DNA of 64,000 nt from SHZI01 sp964417725 (GTDB lineage Bacteria; Pseudomonadota; Gammaproteobacteria; Steroidobacterales; GCA-2729495), in the NCBI GenBank assembly GCA_964417725.1, contig CAYQIV010000007.1, positions 60,592 through 124,591 on the forward strand, in the 5' to 3' direction. The notes beneath the pieces were generated by a model, which made no database searches, had not been told where the DNA came from, and was given only the letters and a program-made list of their open reading frames with translations. Position numbers and translations under genes: made by a program. Shown here piece after piece: positions 51,023 to 57,663 of the stretch (position 1 is the first letter of the stretch; each line of letters begins with the position of its first letter).

Positions 51023-51049
51023 GCGCATGGGCGGCTGCCGCCCATGCGC
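51023..51049. terminator. Perfect 12-bp inverted repeat between DUF3501 gene and parE
   Basis: GCGCATGGGCGG and its exact complement around a CTG loop, 26 bases past the DUF3501 stop on the minus strand. The stem is strong, but no T-run follows on either strand, so it could be a terminator of the rubrerythrin operon, an mRNA 3'-end stabiliser or a protein-binding palindrome. The remaining 118 bp to parE hold no clear promoter. Confidence 0.5.
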
Positions 51050-51074
51050 CGGTCAACGGCGACGCGACGGCGGC

Positions 51075-51665
51075 TCAGTCGAGATCAGCCAGCAGCGACT
51101 CGCGGACGGTTTCCGGCACGGCATCGAGACGATGCTCGCAGGCGGGGTGACTGATCCCCATGGCGACATCCGCACCGCCGCGAAGTGCCGCGATCATCTC
51201 CGTGCCCAACTCGAAGCGCAGGAAATGCACCGCAGACGTCTTCTCGGCGGTTGTCCGCTCCAGGTCTTCATCGGCGATGGCGCGGACGGGCACGCCATCG
51301 CCCGCCGCCACCCAGACGCAGCGCTCGATGCCGACCAGCCGCATCAGCGCCGTGCGCCGCTCCGCCTCATCGGCATACTCGATCATCATCGTCGCCTTCC
51401 AGTTGGTCCCGTCGGGAATCAACGGGTTGTAGGCGGCGAGTTCGGCCTCGATCTCCGCGCGCTCGAAAATCCGCTCGATACGCAACATCTCCTGGACCTG
51501 GTACTGGACGGTCAGCCGGTCCTCGAAATACAGCGTGACATGCGGCCCCAGGGCGACCCGGCGGTGCGCCTTGTGCTCGAGGACCCTGGCGCGGAAAGTG
51601 CCGCGCAGGGTCGCGTACTGTTCGAGCGTGTAGAGGTCGGCAACCGCCAGCGACCGTGCGCTCAT
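51075..51665 (-). CDS. DUF3501 family protein
   Basis: A 196-residue cytoplasmic protein of unknown function. The sequence matches the DUF3501 family throughout: DLYTLEQYATLR at the N terminus, HVTLYFEDRLTVQYQVQEMLRIERIF, YNPLIPDGTNWKATMMIEY and KTSAVHFLRFEL. No cysteine cluster, P-loop or membrane segment is seen. The family is regularly found next to a CCG-domain Fe-S protein and rubrerythrin, and here it overlaps the Fe-S gene by 4 bp, so the two should be made together. A role in peroxide or redox protection is inferred from these neighbours only. Confidence 0.85.
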   Translation of the reverse strand: MSARSLAVADLYTLEQYATLRGTFRARVLEHKAHRRVALGPHVTLYFEDRLTVQYQVQEMLRIERIFERAEIEAELAAYNPLIPDGTNWKATMMIEYADEAERRTALMRLVGIERCVWVAAGDGVPVRAIADEDLERTTAEKTSAVHFLRFELGTEMIAALRGGADVAMGISHPACEHRLDAVPETVRESLLADLD

Positions 51666-52999
51666 ATCCCGTAGGCCCGCCGCAGCAACGACATGGGATG
51701 GATGGCTGCATCCACCTCGGCAAGCCCGGCAACCTGCGCACCGGCCATCGGGCAGTCGCTGCTGAAGCAGCTGTTGCCGGCCCGCCTGAACTGGGCAACG
51801 ACCGGCGTGGCAATCCTGACCGAAGCCTCACGGAACTCCTTCTTGACGCCATAGGTGCCGTCGTGCCCGGAGCAGCGCTCGATGGTCTCGACGGTGGTGT
51901 CGGGCACCAGGGCAAGGATGTCACGGGTACGCAGGCCGATGTTCTGTACACGCAGGTGACACGGCGCGTGGTAACTGACATGGCCGAGCGGCTGCCTGAA
52001 CCCGGTATCGAGGCGACCGCCCTTGTGGCGCAGCCAGAGGTAGTTGAAGGGATCGAAGAACGCGTCGGCGACCTTGCGCACCTGCACGTCACCGGGGAAC
52101 AGCAGCGGCAGCTCCTGCTTGTACATCAGCACGCAGGACGGCACGGGGGCGACGATGTCCCAGCCGTTTTCCACCCACCGCGCCAGCTCCGGGATGTTGG
52201 TCTCCCTGGCCTTGCGCACCGCATCAAGATCGCCGAGTTCAAGTCGCGGCATGCCGCAGCACGCCTCGCTGGACGCGACGCGGACGACGATGCCGTTGTG
52301 ACCATAGACCGCCGCCAGGTCCTCGCACATCGCCGGCAGGTTACGGTCGCCATAGCAGGTCGTGTAGAGCAGCACCCGGCCCTTCGTGCCGTTGACCGCC
52401 TCACCCTGTTGCGGATCGGCGGGCTCGCCGGTACCGAGGCGCTGGCGCGCGGTGCGGCTCTCATAGCGTGGCACGGGTGCATCGGCGGCCACGCCAAGGG
52501 TTTTTTCGAGGAGCAGGCGAGCGGCCTGATTGCCGGCTGCAGCGTTGACGACGGCAGACACCACCGGGATGCCGGCGATGCGCCCGACTTCCTCGGGTGA
52601 CGACAACAGGCGGTTGCGCAGCGTCGTGCCCTGCTCGCGAAAACGCTGCGCCTTGGCACGCAGCATCAGGTGCGGGAAGTCGACGTTGAACTCATGGGGC
52701 GGCACATAGGGGCATTTGGTCATGTAGCACAGGTCGCACAGGTAGCAATGGTCGACGACATGGTCGAACACCTCGTGCGGCACGCCGTCGACTTCACCGC
52801 CGGGTGACTCGTCGACGGCATCGAACAAGGTCGGAAAGGCGTTGCACAGACTGAAGCAGCGCCGACAGCCATGACAGATGTCGAAAACCCGCTTGAGTTC
52901 TGCGACCAGGTCGGACCTGTCCCAGAATTTCTCCGACTGCCAGTCGATCGGGTGGCGGGTGGGGGCCTCCAGGCTCCCTTCACGGGGCGCGTCTGCCAT
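51662..52999 (-). CDS. CCG-domain iron-sulfur protein (GlpC/HdrD-like)
   Basis: A 445-residue cytoplasmic electron-transfer protein. Two ferredoxin-type 4Fe-4S motifs lie near the N terminus (Cys42/45/48/52 and Cys85/88/91/96), followed by two CCG domains: a first with ACCGMP and PSCVLMYKQELPLLFP, a second with SYHAPCHLRVQN, RCSGHDGTYG and SSDCP. These resemble the C-terminal half of GlpC and the HdrD subunit of heterodisulfide reductase. The flavin dehydrogenase partner of GlpC is absent, so it is probably not glycerol-3-phosphate dehydrogenase. AGGA before ATG 52999 fixes the start. It lies between rubrerythrin and DUF3501. Confidence 0.85.
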   Translation of the reverse strand: MADAPREGSLEAPTRHPIDWQSEKFWDRSDLVAELKRVFDICHGCRRCFSLCNAFPTLFDAVDESPGGEVDGVPHEVFDHVVDHCYLCDLCYMTKCPYVPPHEFNVDFPHLMLRAKAQRFREQGTTLRNRLLSSPEEVGRIAGIPVVSAVVNAAAGNQAARLLLEKTLGVAADAPVPRYESRTARQRLGTGEPADPQQGEAVNGTKGRVLLYTTCYGDRNLPAMCEDLAAVYGHNGIVVRVASSEACCGMPRLELGDLDAVRKARETNIPELARWVENGWDIVAPVPSCVLMYKQELPLLFPGDVQVRKVADAFFDPFNYLWLRHKGGRLDTGFRQPLGHVSYHAPCHLRVQNIGLRTRDILALVPDTTVETIERCSGHDGTYGVKKEFREASVRIATPVVAQFRRAGNSCFSSDCPMAGAQVAGLAEVDAAIHPMSLLRRAYGI

Positions 53000-53034
53000 C
53001 GGTTCCTGCTCCAGTCCCTGAATCGGCGCAGGCA

Positions 53035-53062
53035 GGCTCCGGCCGCCCTGAGCGGCCGAGCC
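53035..53062 (-). promoter_or_regulatory. Intercistronic hairpin between rubrerythrin and the Fe-S gene
   Basis: In the 95-bp space after the rubrerythrin stop: an 11-bp stem (five plus six pairs) with one bulged base and a 5-base loop, no T-run. It could protect the upstream rubrerythrin message or reduce expression of the two downstream genes. Confidence 0.5.
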
Positions 53063-53094
53063 CACCTGCCCTCACGCAATCCGGTCGCGCAAGC

Positions 53095-53514
53095 TCAGTT
53101 GCCGAGGGTGTCCAGCGCTTTCTGGAACCGGTTGGCGTGGGAACGCTCAGCCTTGGCAAGCGTCTCAAACCAGTCGGCGACCTCGGCAAAACCTTCTTCC
53201 CGCGCCGTCTTGGCCATCCCGGGGTACATGTCGGTGTACTCGTGCGTCTCCCCGGCGATCGCCGCCTTGAGGTTGTCGCTGGTCCCGCCGATCTTGAGCC
53301 CGGTGGCAGGATCGCCGACCTCGGCGAGGTAGTCGAGATGGCCGTGCGCGTGGCCTGTCTCACCCTCGGCGGTCGAACGGAACACCGTCGCCACGTCGTT
53401 GAAGCCCTCCACATCCGCCTTGTTGGCGAAGTACAGGTAGCGGCGGTTGGCCTGTGATTCGCCGGCGAATGCCGCCTTGAGGTTTTCTTCGGTCTTGCTG
53501 CCCTTGAGTGCCAC
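53095..53514 (-). CDS. Rubrerythrin (short form, no rubredoxin domain)
   Basis: A 139-residue ferritin-like di-iron protein that reduces hydrogen peroxide. Two helix-pair motifs carry the iron ligands: KAAFAGESQANRRYLYFA and EGETGHAHGHLDYL, then KAAIAGETHEYTDMYPGMA and KAERSHANRFQKAL. The C-terminal rubredoxin-like centre of classical rubrerythrin is missing, so an outside electron donor is needed; the Fe-S protein encoded next is the obvious candidate. The start is GTG 53514 with a perfect AAGGAG seven bases upstream. It is the first gene of the three-gene unit and has an operator-like palindrome in its leader region. Confidence 0.92.
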   Translation of the reverse strand: MALKGSKTEENLKAAFAGESQANRRYLYFANKADVEGFNDVATVFRSTAEGETGHAHGHLDYLAEVGDPATGLKIGGTSDNLKAAIAGETHEYTDMYPGMAKTAREEGFAEVADWFETLAKAERSHANRFQKALDTLGN

Positions 53515-53547
53515 GTCATCGCTCCTTCGGTTTCAAAAATGATCAAT

Positions 53548-53573
53548 AAAAAAGGCAGGCCGGCGCCCGCCGG
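53548..53573 (-). terminator. Hairpin with T6 run in the rubrerythrin leader
   Basis: On the minus strand a 5-bp GC stem with a 4-base loop (53560-53573), six bases, then TTTTTT (53548-53553), lying between the palindrome and the rubrerythrin start. If transcription begins upstream of it, this could be an attenuator; the stem is short and the T-run is not adjacent. Confidence 0.3.
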
Positions 53574-53582
53574 GAAAGCTGT

Positions 53583-53597
53583 TTAGACTTTGTCTAA
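53583..53597. promoter_or_regulatory. 15-bp operator-like palindrome upstream of rubrerythrin
   Basis: TTAGAC, three bases, GTCTAA: a perfect inverted repeat in an AT-rich patch of an otherwise GC-rich region, 69 bases before the rubrerythrin start and 107 before xseB. The size and symmetry suit a dimeric transcription factor (PerR/Fur, Rrf2 or similar); the factor cannot be named. Confidence 0.5.
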
Positions 53598-53703
53598 TTC
53601 TCTCCCCCGGTTCCGCGCCGTGTCAACCTGCACCGGGCGCAGTTTGACGCCTGCAGGTCGCTGTGCAACCCTCAGCCGCGCCTCCAGACGGGTACTTTCG
53701 CCG

Positions 53704-53958
53704 ATGAACACCTCGCGCCGCAACAAGCCAGCCCCGGATCTCGAGAAGGCCCTGGCCGACCTCGAGGCCATCGTCACCCGGCTCGAGACCGGTGAGCTGC
53801 CGCTCGACAAGGCCCTCAAGGAATTCGAGCGCGGCGTGAAGCTGTCGCACGACTGCCAATCCGCGCTCAACGATGCCGAACAGAAGGTTCGCGTGCTGGT
53901 CGACGGACAGCTGGCCGAATTCAGTGAGGCAGACGGGCCAGAGAACGACGACGATTGA
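53704..53958 (+). CDS. xseB: Exodeoxyribonuclease VII small subunit
   Basis: An 84-residue helical protein that packs against XseA. The core DLEKALADLEAIVTRLETGELPLDKALKEFERGV is the XseB signature, followed by a second helix and an acidic tail ending in DDD. ATG 53704 is preceded by no strong ribosome-binding site. In many relatives xseB is followed by ispA and dxs; here the next gene converges on it after 27 bp, so it stands alone. Confidence 0.9.
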   Translation: MNTSRRNKPAPDLEKALADLEAIVTRLETGELPLDKALKEFERGVKLSHDCQSALNDAEQKVRVLVDGQLAEFSEADGPENDDD

Positions 53959-53985
53959 GTGGCCCCCGGACCCGCCTGGGTCGCC

Positions 53986-55287
53986 TCACCCGGTCTCGGC
54001 GACGCCCTGCAGGCGCCGGATCAATGCCCGCAGGAAGATCTTGTGGAAGCGCAACTGACACTCGCTCGAGACATGCTCGAGCAGCGTGGCGCTGACGGAA
54101 AGCAGCGTCACGGGTTCTTCCGCACGGATGCCGACGACGCTTTTCCCCGAGATATAACCGGTCTCACCGAAGCAGTCGCCTTCGCGCAGGTGCCCGACCA
54201 CGCGGCGCCCGCTCTCGACCATCACCTGGCCTGACAGGATCACATAGAAGCGGTCATCCGGCGCGCCCTCGCGCACGATCTCGTCACCGGATGAGTACTC
54301 GCGCCACTCGCTGGCACGCAGCAGTTCGCGGATCTCGCTTTGGGAAAAATCGTGAAAGAAGGCCAGCCGCCGCAGCACATCGAAATGTTCCTGGCGGTCG
54401 ACGCCCTGCCAGTGGCCGCGCAGTTCGTTGTAAAGGCGCGTCAGACGCGCGGCGAACTCGCCGCCGCTGGCATAGCGCCGCGCAGCATCCTTCTGCAACG
54501 CCGTCGCCACCACTTCCTCGAGTGCCTCGGGCACCCCCAGTCGCAGGGTGTGGATCGGCGCCGGGGTCGCATAGACGATCTGGTTGAGGAGTTTCGACAA
54601 CGAGGCGGCGCGGAAGGGCCGGAAGCCGGTCAGCAACTCGTACATCACCGCACCCAGCGAGTAGAGGTCGGACGCCGGCGTGATGTCGTGGCCCTGAACC
54701 TGTTCGGGCGACATGTAGCTTGGCGAGCCGGCGATGCCCTCGATGCGCGAAAAATCCGCATCGCGCAGGATCGCGATGCCGAAATCGATGATGCGCACGT
54801 CATTGTCGTGCGTCAGCATGATGTTGCTCGGCTTGATGTCGCGGTGAATCACGCCGCGCTTGTGGGCGTAGTGCAGCGCGCGGGCGCACTTGTAGATGAT
54901 CTTGACGACATCCTCGACATGCAGCAGGTTGTCGGGCCGGCAGTAGGCCTCGAGGGTACGCGCCCGCTGCACGTGCTCCATGACGATGTAGTACTTGCCG
55001 TTCTCCTCGCCGGCGTCGTAGATCGGCAGGATGTTCGGGTGCTGCAGCTTGCCGACCATGTGCGCTTCGTTGAAGAACATCTTGCGAACGATGCGCGCAC
55101 GCTGCGGGTCGTCGTCGGCAGTGGCGTTGTAGACCTTGATGGCGATGTCGCGGCGGAAGTACGGGTCGTGGGACAGGTAGACCGCGCCGGTGGTGCCGTG
55201 GCCCACCCGATTGATGATCACGTACTTGCCGATTTTCTCCGGGACCTGTTCCGCGGGGGTGCCCTGCGCTATGACGGCTTGAACCAT
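53986..55287 (-). CDS. Ser/Thr protein kinase with C-terminal cyclic-nucleotide-binding domain
   Basis: 433 residues, cytoplasmic. A Hanks-type kinase occupies about 21-285: glycine loop VGHGTTGAVYL, lysine in IAIKVYN, catalytic loop VIHRDIKPSNIML, DFGIA, GSPSYMSPEQ. A cyclic-nucleotide-binding domain follows (about 315-425): FHDFSQSEIRELL, YSSGDEIVREGAPDDRFYVILSGQV and the phosphate cassette GDCFGETGYI. The Arg and Ala of the canonical cassette end are only partly kept (VVGIRAE), so ligand identity is open. No transmembrane segment or PASTA repeat is seen. pgpA lies 27 bp upstream on the same strand, so the kinase may be at the end of the glyA-to-pgpA transcript. Confidence 0.88.
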   Translation of the reverse strand: MVQAVIAQGTPAEQVPEKIGKYVIINRVGHGTTGAVYLSHDPYFRRDIAIKVYNATADDDPQRARIVRKMFFNEAHMVGKLQHPNILPIYDAGEENGKYYIVMEHVQRARTLEAYCRPDNLLHVEDVVKIIYKCARALHYAHKRGVIHRDIKPSNIMLTHDNDVRIIDFGIAILRDADFSRIEGIAGSPSYMSPEQVQGHDITPASDLYSLGAVMYELLTGFRPFRAASLSKLLNQIVYATPAPIHTLRLGVPEALEEVVATALQKDAARRYASGGEFAARLTRLYNELRGHWQGVDRQEHFDVLRRLAFFHDFSQSEIRELLRASEWREYSSGDEIVREGAPDDRFYVILSGQVMVESGRRVVGHLREGDCFGETGYISGKSVVGIRAEEPVTLLSVSATLLEHVSSECQLRFHKIFLRALIRRLQGVAETG

Positions 55288-55314
55288 GCGGACTTGAACC
55301 CGGGTGCGTGATCA

Positions 55315-55803
55315 CTACGGCAACAGCATGAGACCCCTGACAACCGCCGCCGCATAAATGGCTGCCAGAACGTCGTCGAGCATAATGCCCACGCCGCCAT
55401 GCAATCTGTGATCAAGCTCGCGAATCGGCCACGGCTTGGCGATGTCCATGGTACGAAACAGGATGAAAGCGACGGCGTGCCAGCCGACGGTGCGTGGTGT
55501 CACCACCAGCAACGCCAGCATGGCCATGATTTCGTCAAGAACGATTCCACCGTGGTCATGCACGCCGAGCCGTTTCGCGCTGGCGCCGCACACCCAGCAT
55601 GCCGGTATGAACAGTGCGGCCAGCACTCCGGACATCGCCAGCGGCGGGACGGGCGGCAGCAGCCAGTGGATGGCCAGTGCAAGCAGCGTACCCCATGTGC
55701 CGGGCGCGCGCGGCAAGAGCCCGACACCGCCGCCGAAGGCCAGCCAGTGCACGGGATCGCGCAACACGCGGCGTGGCAGATCACTTGCCGTGGCATCACT
55801 CAT
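55315..55803 (-). CDS. pgpA: Phosphatidylglycerophosphatase A
   Basis: Inner-membrane lipid phosphatase that makes phosphatidylglycerol. The 162 residues have the PgpA pattern: WLAFGGGVGLLPRAPGTWGTL at the N terminus, VHDHGGIVLDEIMAM with the metal-binding Asp-Glu, DIAKPWPIRELD and the final GGVGIMLDDVLA. Hydrophobic stretches predict three to four membrane helices. AGAGG before ATG 55803 supports the start. The thiL-pgpA pair is conserved in gammaproteobacteria, with a 31-bp gap here. Confidence 0.94.
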   Translation of the reverse strand: MSDATASDLPRRVLRDPVHWLAFGGGVGLLPRAPGTWGTLLALAIHWLLPPVPPLAMSGVLAALFIPACWVCGASAKRLGVHDHGGIVLDEIMAMLALLVVTPRTVGWHAVAFILFRTMDIAKPWPIRELDHRLHGGVGIMLDDVLAAIYAAAVVRGLMLLP

Positions 55804-55834
55804 TCAGCCTCTCCCCGGCCGGCACGGGCCGCCT

Positions 55835-56782
55835 TCAGAAGTGCCTGAAGCCACCCGTCGGTGCCGGCACCGCTTGCCCGTCGATCCGCCAGCAGGCGCC
55901 GCTGCCGGCGGTCACGGTGCCGATGCGCGTCACCGGCACGTCCCAGCCAGCCGACACCGCCGCCAACCGCGCTTGCGCATCCGGCGGTACGCAGAAACAC
56001 AACTCATAGTCGTCGCCGCCGGTCAGCACGCACTCGACGGTGCGCGGGCCCATGGCCTCGCGCAGTGCCGACGATACGGGCAGCGCACCGATATCGAGTT
56101 CAGCCCCGACCGCGCTCGCCGCGAGCAGGCGCGACAGGTCGACGTGCAGGCCATCCGAAACATCAATCATGGCGCTGGCGATGCCGGCCAGCATCACGCC
56201 CTCCCGGACCCGGGGCCGAGGCCACAGGAAACGATCGTGCAACGTCCCGGCAGCCGGCTGCCCGGCAAGCAGGCGGCCGGCCACGGCCTCGCCGGGACAC
56301 CCCGTGACCCAGATGCCATCACCCGGCCGTGCCCCGCTGCGCAGGACCGCACAGCCCGGAGCCACACTGCCACACGCGGTGACCGTCGCACCACACGGCC
56401 CCCGCACGGTGTCCCCACCGACCAGCCGCACGTCATGACGGTCTGCCAGGGCGAAGAGGCCGTCGGTGAATGCTGCCAGCCAGGCCTCGTCGATGGCCGG
56501 CAGCGACAACGCGAGCGTGAACCACAACGGGTGGGCCGCCATCGCGGCGAGGTCGCTGAGGTTGACCGCCAGCACGCGGTGGCCGATGGCGGCAGCCGGC
56601 GTGCCAACAGGGAAGTGAGTCCCCTCGACCAGCGCATCCATCGCCAGCACCAGATGGCGGCCGGCAACCGGCTCGAGGACCGCCGCATCATCGCCGATGC
56701 CGACCCGCACATCGGCAGCCGCAGCCTGACGGCCGGTGAAATAGCGCGTGATGACTGTCTGCTCGTCCACCTGCACCTGCAC
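55835..56782 (-). CDS. thiL: Thiamine-monophosphate kinase
   Basis: Last step of thiamine diphosphate synthesis. The 315 residues belong to the PurM/ThiL fold: VGIGDDAAVL, the AMDALVEGTHF metal-binding strand, AVNLSDLAAM, GGDTVRG and MIDVSDGLHVDL. The start is a GTG that directly follows the nusB stop; the first five codons contain three GTGs, and the third would give an N terminus closer to E. coli ThiL. It is linked to nusB and pgpA as usual. Confidence 0.94.
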   Translation of the reverse strand: MQVQVDEQTVITRYFTGRQAAAADVRVGIGDDAAVLEPVAGRHLVLAMDALVEGTHFPVGTPAAAIGHRVLAVNLSDLAAMAAHPLWFTLALSLPAIDEAWLAAFTDGLFALADRHDVRLVGGDTVRGPCGATVTACGSVAPGCAVLRSGARPGDGIWVTGCPGEAVAGRLLAGQPAAGTLHDRFLWPRPRVREGVMLAGIASAMIDVSDGLHVDLSRLLAASAVGAELDIGALPVSSALREAMGPRTVECVLTGGDDYELCFCVPPDAQARLAAVSAGWDVPVTRIGTVTAGSGACWRIDGQAVPAPTGGFRHF

Positions 56783-57190
56783 TCAACGCAGCCGGGACGC
56801 CAGGCGGTCGAGCAGCGCGTTGACGTAACGATGGCTGTCCTGGGCGCCGAACTCGCGCGTCAGCATCACAGCCTCGTTGATCACGACTTTCACGGGAATG
56901 TCAGCCTGGCCACGCAACTCGGCCACGCCCAGCCACAGGATGCCATGCTCGACGGGATCGAGCTGAGCCGGCGGCCGGTCGGCGGTACTGGCGAGCAGCG
57001 CGTCGAGTGCCGTGCGGTCGGCAAGGATCTCACCGAGGAGATGGCGGAAATAATCGCCATCGACGCGCGTCAGGCCGTCGTCACGACTGAACTGCGCGAC
57101 GAGACCGTCGGCGTCCATGCCGGTGAGCTGGTGTTGATAGAGGGCCTGCACGAGCAGGCGCCGCGCACCATGCCGTCCGGAAACTGCCAT
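56783..57190 (-). CDS. nusB: Transcription antitermination factor NusB
   Basis: Binds boxA RNA with NusE (S10) in rRNA antitermination. The 135 residues are all-helical; ARRLLVQALYQHQLTG is the N-terminal RNA-binding helix and IPVKVVINEAVMLTREFG with the following YVNALLDRLA the conserved C-terminal part. It lies 5 bp after ribH and abuts thiL. Cotranscription with the riboflavin genes is the rule in this group. Confidence 0.95.
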   Translation of the reverse strand: MAVSGRHGARRLLVQALYQHQLTGMDADGLVAQFSRDDGLTRVDGDYFRHLLGEILADRTALDALLASTADRPPAQLDPVEHGILWLGVAELRGQADIPVKVVINEAVMLTREFGAQDSHRYVNALLDRLASRLR

Positions 57191-57195
57191 GGGAT

Positions 57196-57663
57196 TCAGT
57201 CCTCGAGCTGACGCAGCAAGCTGATCATTTCCAGGACTGCAAGGGCGGCATCCGCGCCCTTGTTGCCGGCCTTGCCGCCAGCCCGCGCCAGCGCCTGATC
57301 GACCGTGTCGCAGGTCAGCACGCCGAGACCGATGGGGATCTCGAACTCGAGCATGACCTGCTGCAGTCCGTCGTTACAGGCACGGCAGACATGATCGAAA
57401 TGCGGCGTGTCGCCACGAACCACCGCACCGAGCGCCACGATGCCATCGCAGCGGCGCGACCGGGCGAGGCGCCGCACGGCCAGCGGCAGCTCGAAGGCCC
57501 CCGGCACATGAACGAGCTGGATATCGCCGTCGCCGGCCCCATGGCGGCGCAGGGCATCGATGGCGCCCGTGACCAGCGGCCGGACGATCAGTTCGTTGAA
57601 GCGCGAGGCGACGATGACGACCCGTGCGTCACGCGCCACCAGTTGTCCGGCGATCTCACGCAT
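57196..57663 (-). CDS. ribH: 6,7-dimethyl-8-ribityllumazine synthase
   Basis: Penultimate step of riboflavin synthesis. The 155 residues contain SRFNELIV, the VPGAFELPLA loop, ALGAVVRGDTPHFDHVC with the catalytic histidine, and IPIGLGVLTCDT. The start overlaps the ribBA end by 8 bp. The product forms the icosahedral or decameric lumazine synthase shell; the oligomer type cannot be told. Confidence 0.96.
   Translation of the reverse strand: MREIAGQLVARDARVVIVASRFNELIVRPLVTGAIDALRRHGAGDGDIQLVHVPGAFELPLAVRRLARSRRCDGIVALGAVVRGDTPHFDHVCRACNDGLQQVMLEFEIPIGLGVLTCDTVDQALARAGGKAGNKGADAALAVLEMISLLRQLED

Noticed and set aside
53530..53547. FNR-box-like TTGATCATTTTTGA before rubrerythrin
   Set aside because: The right half does not match ATCAA, so the palindrome fails; kept only the perfect 6-3-6 repeat.
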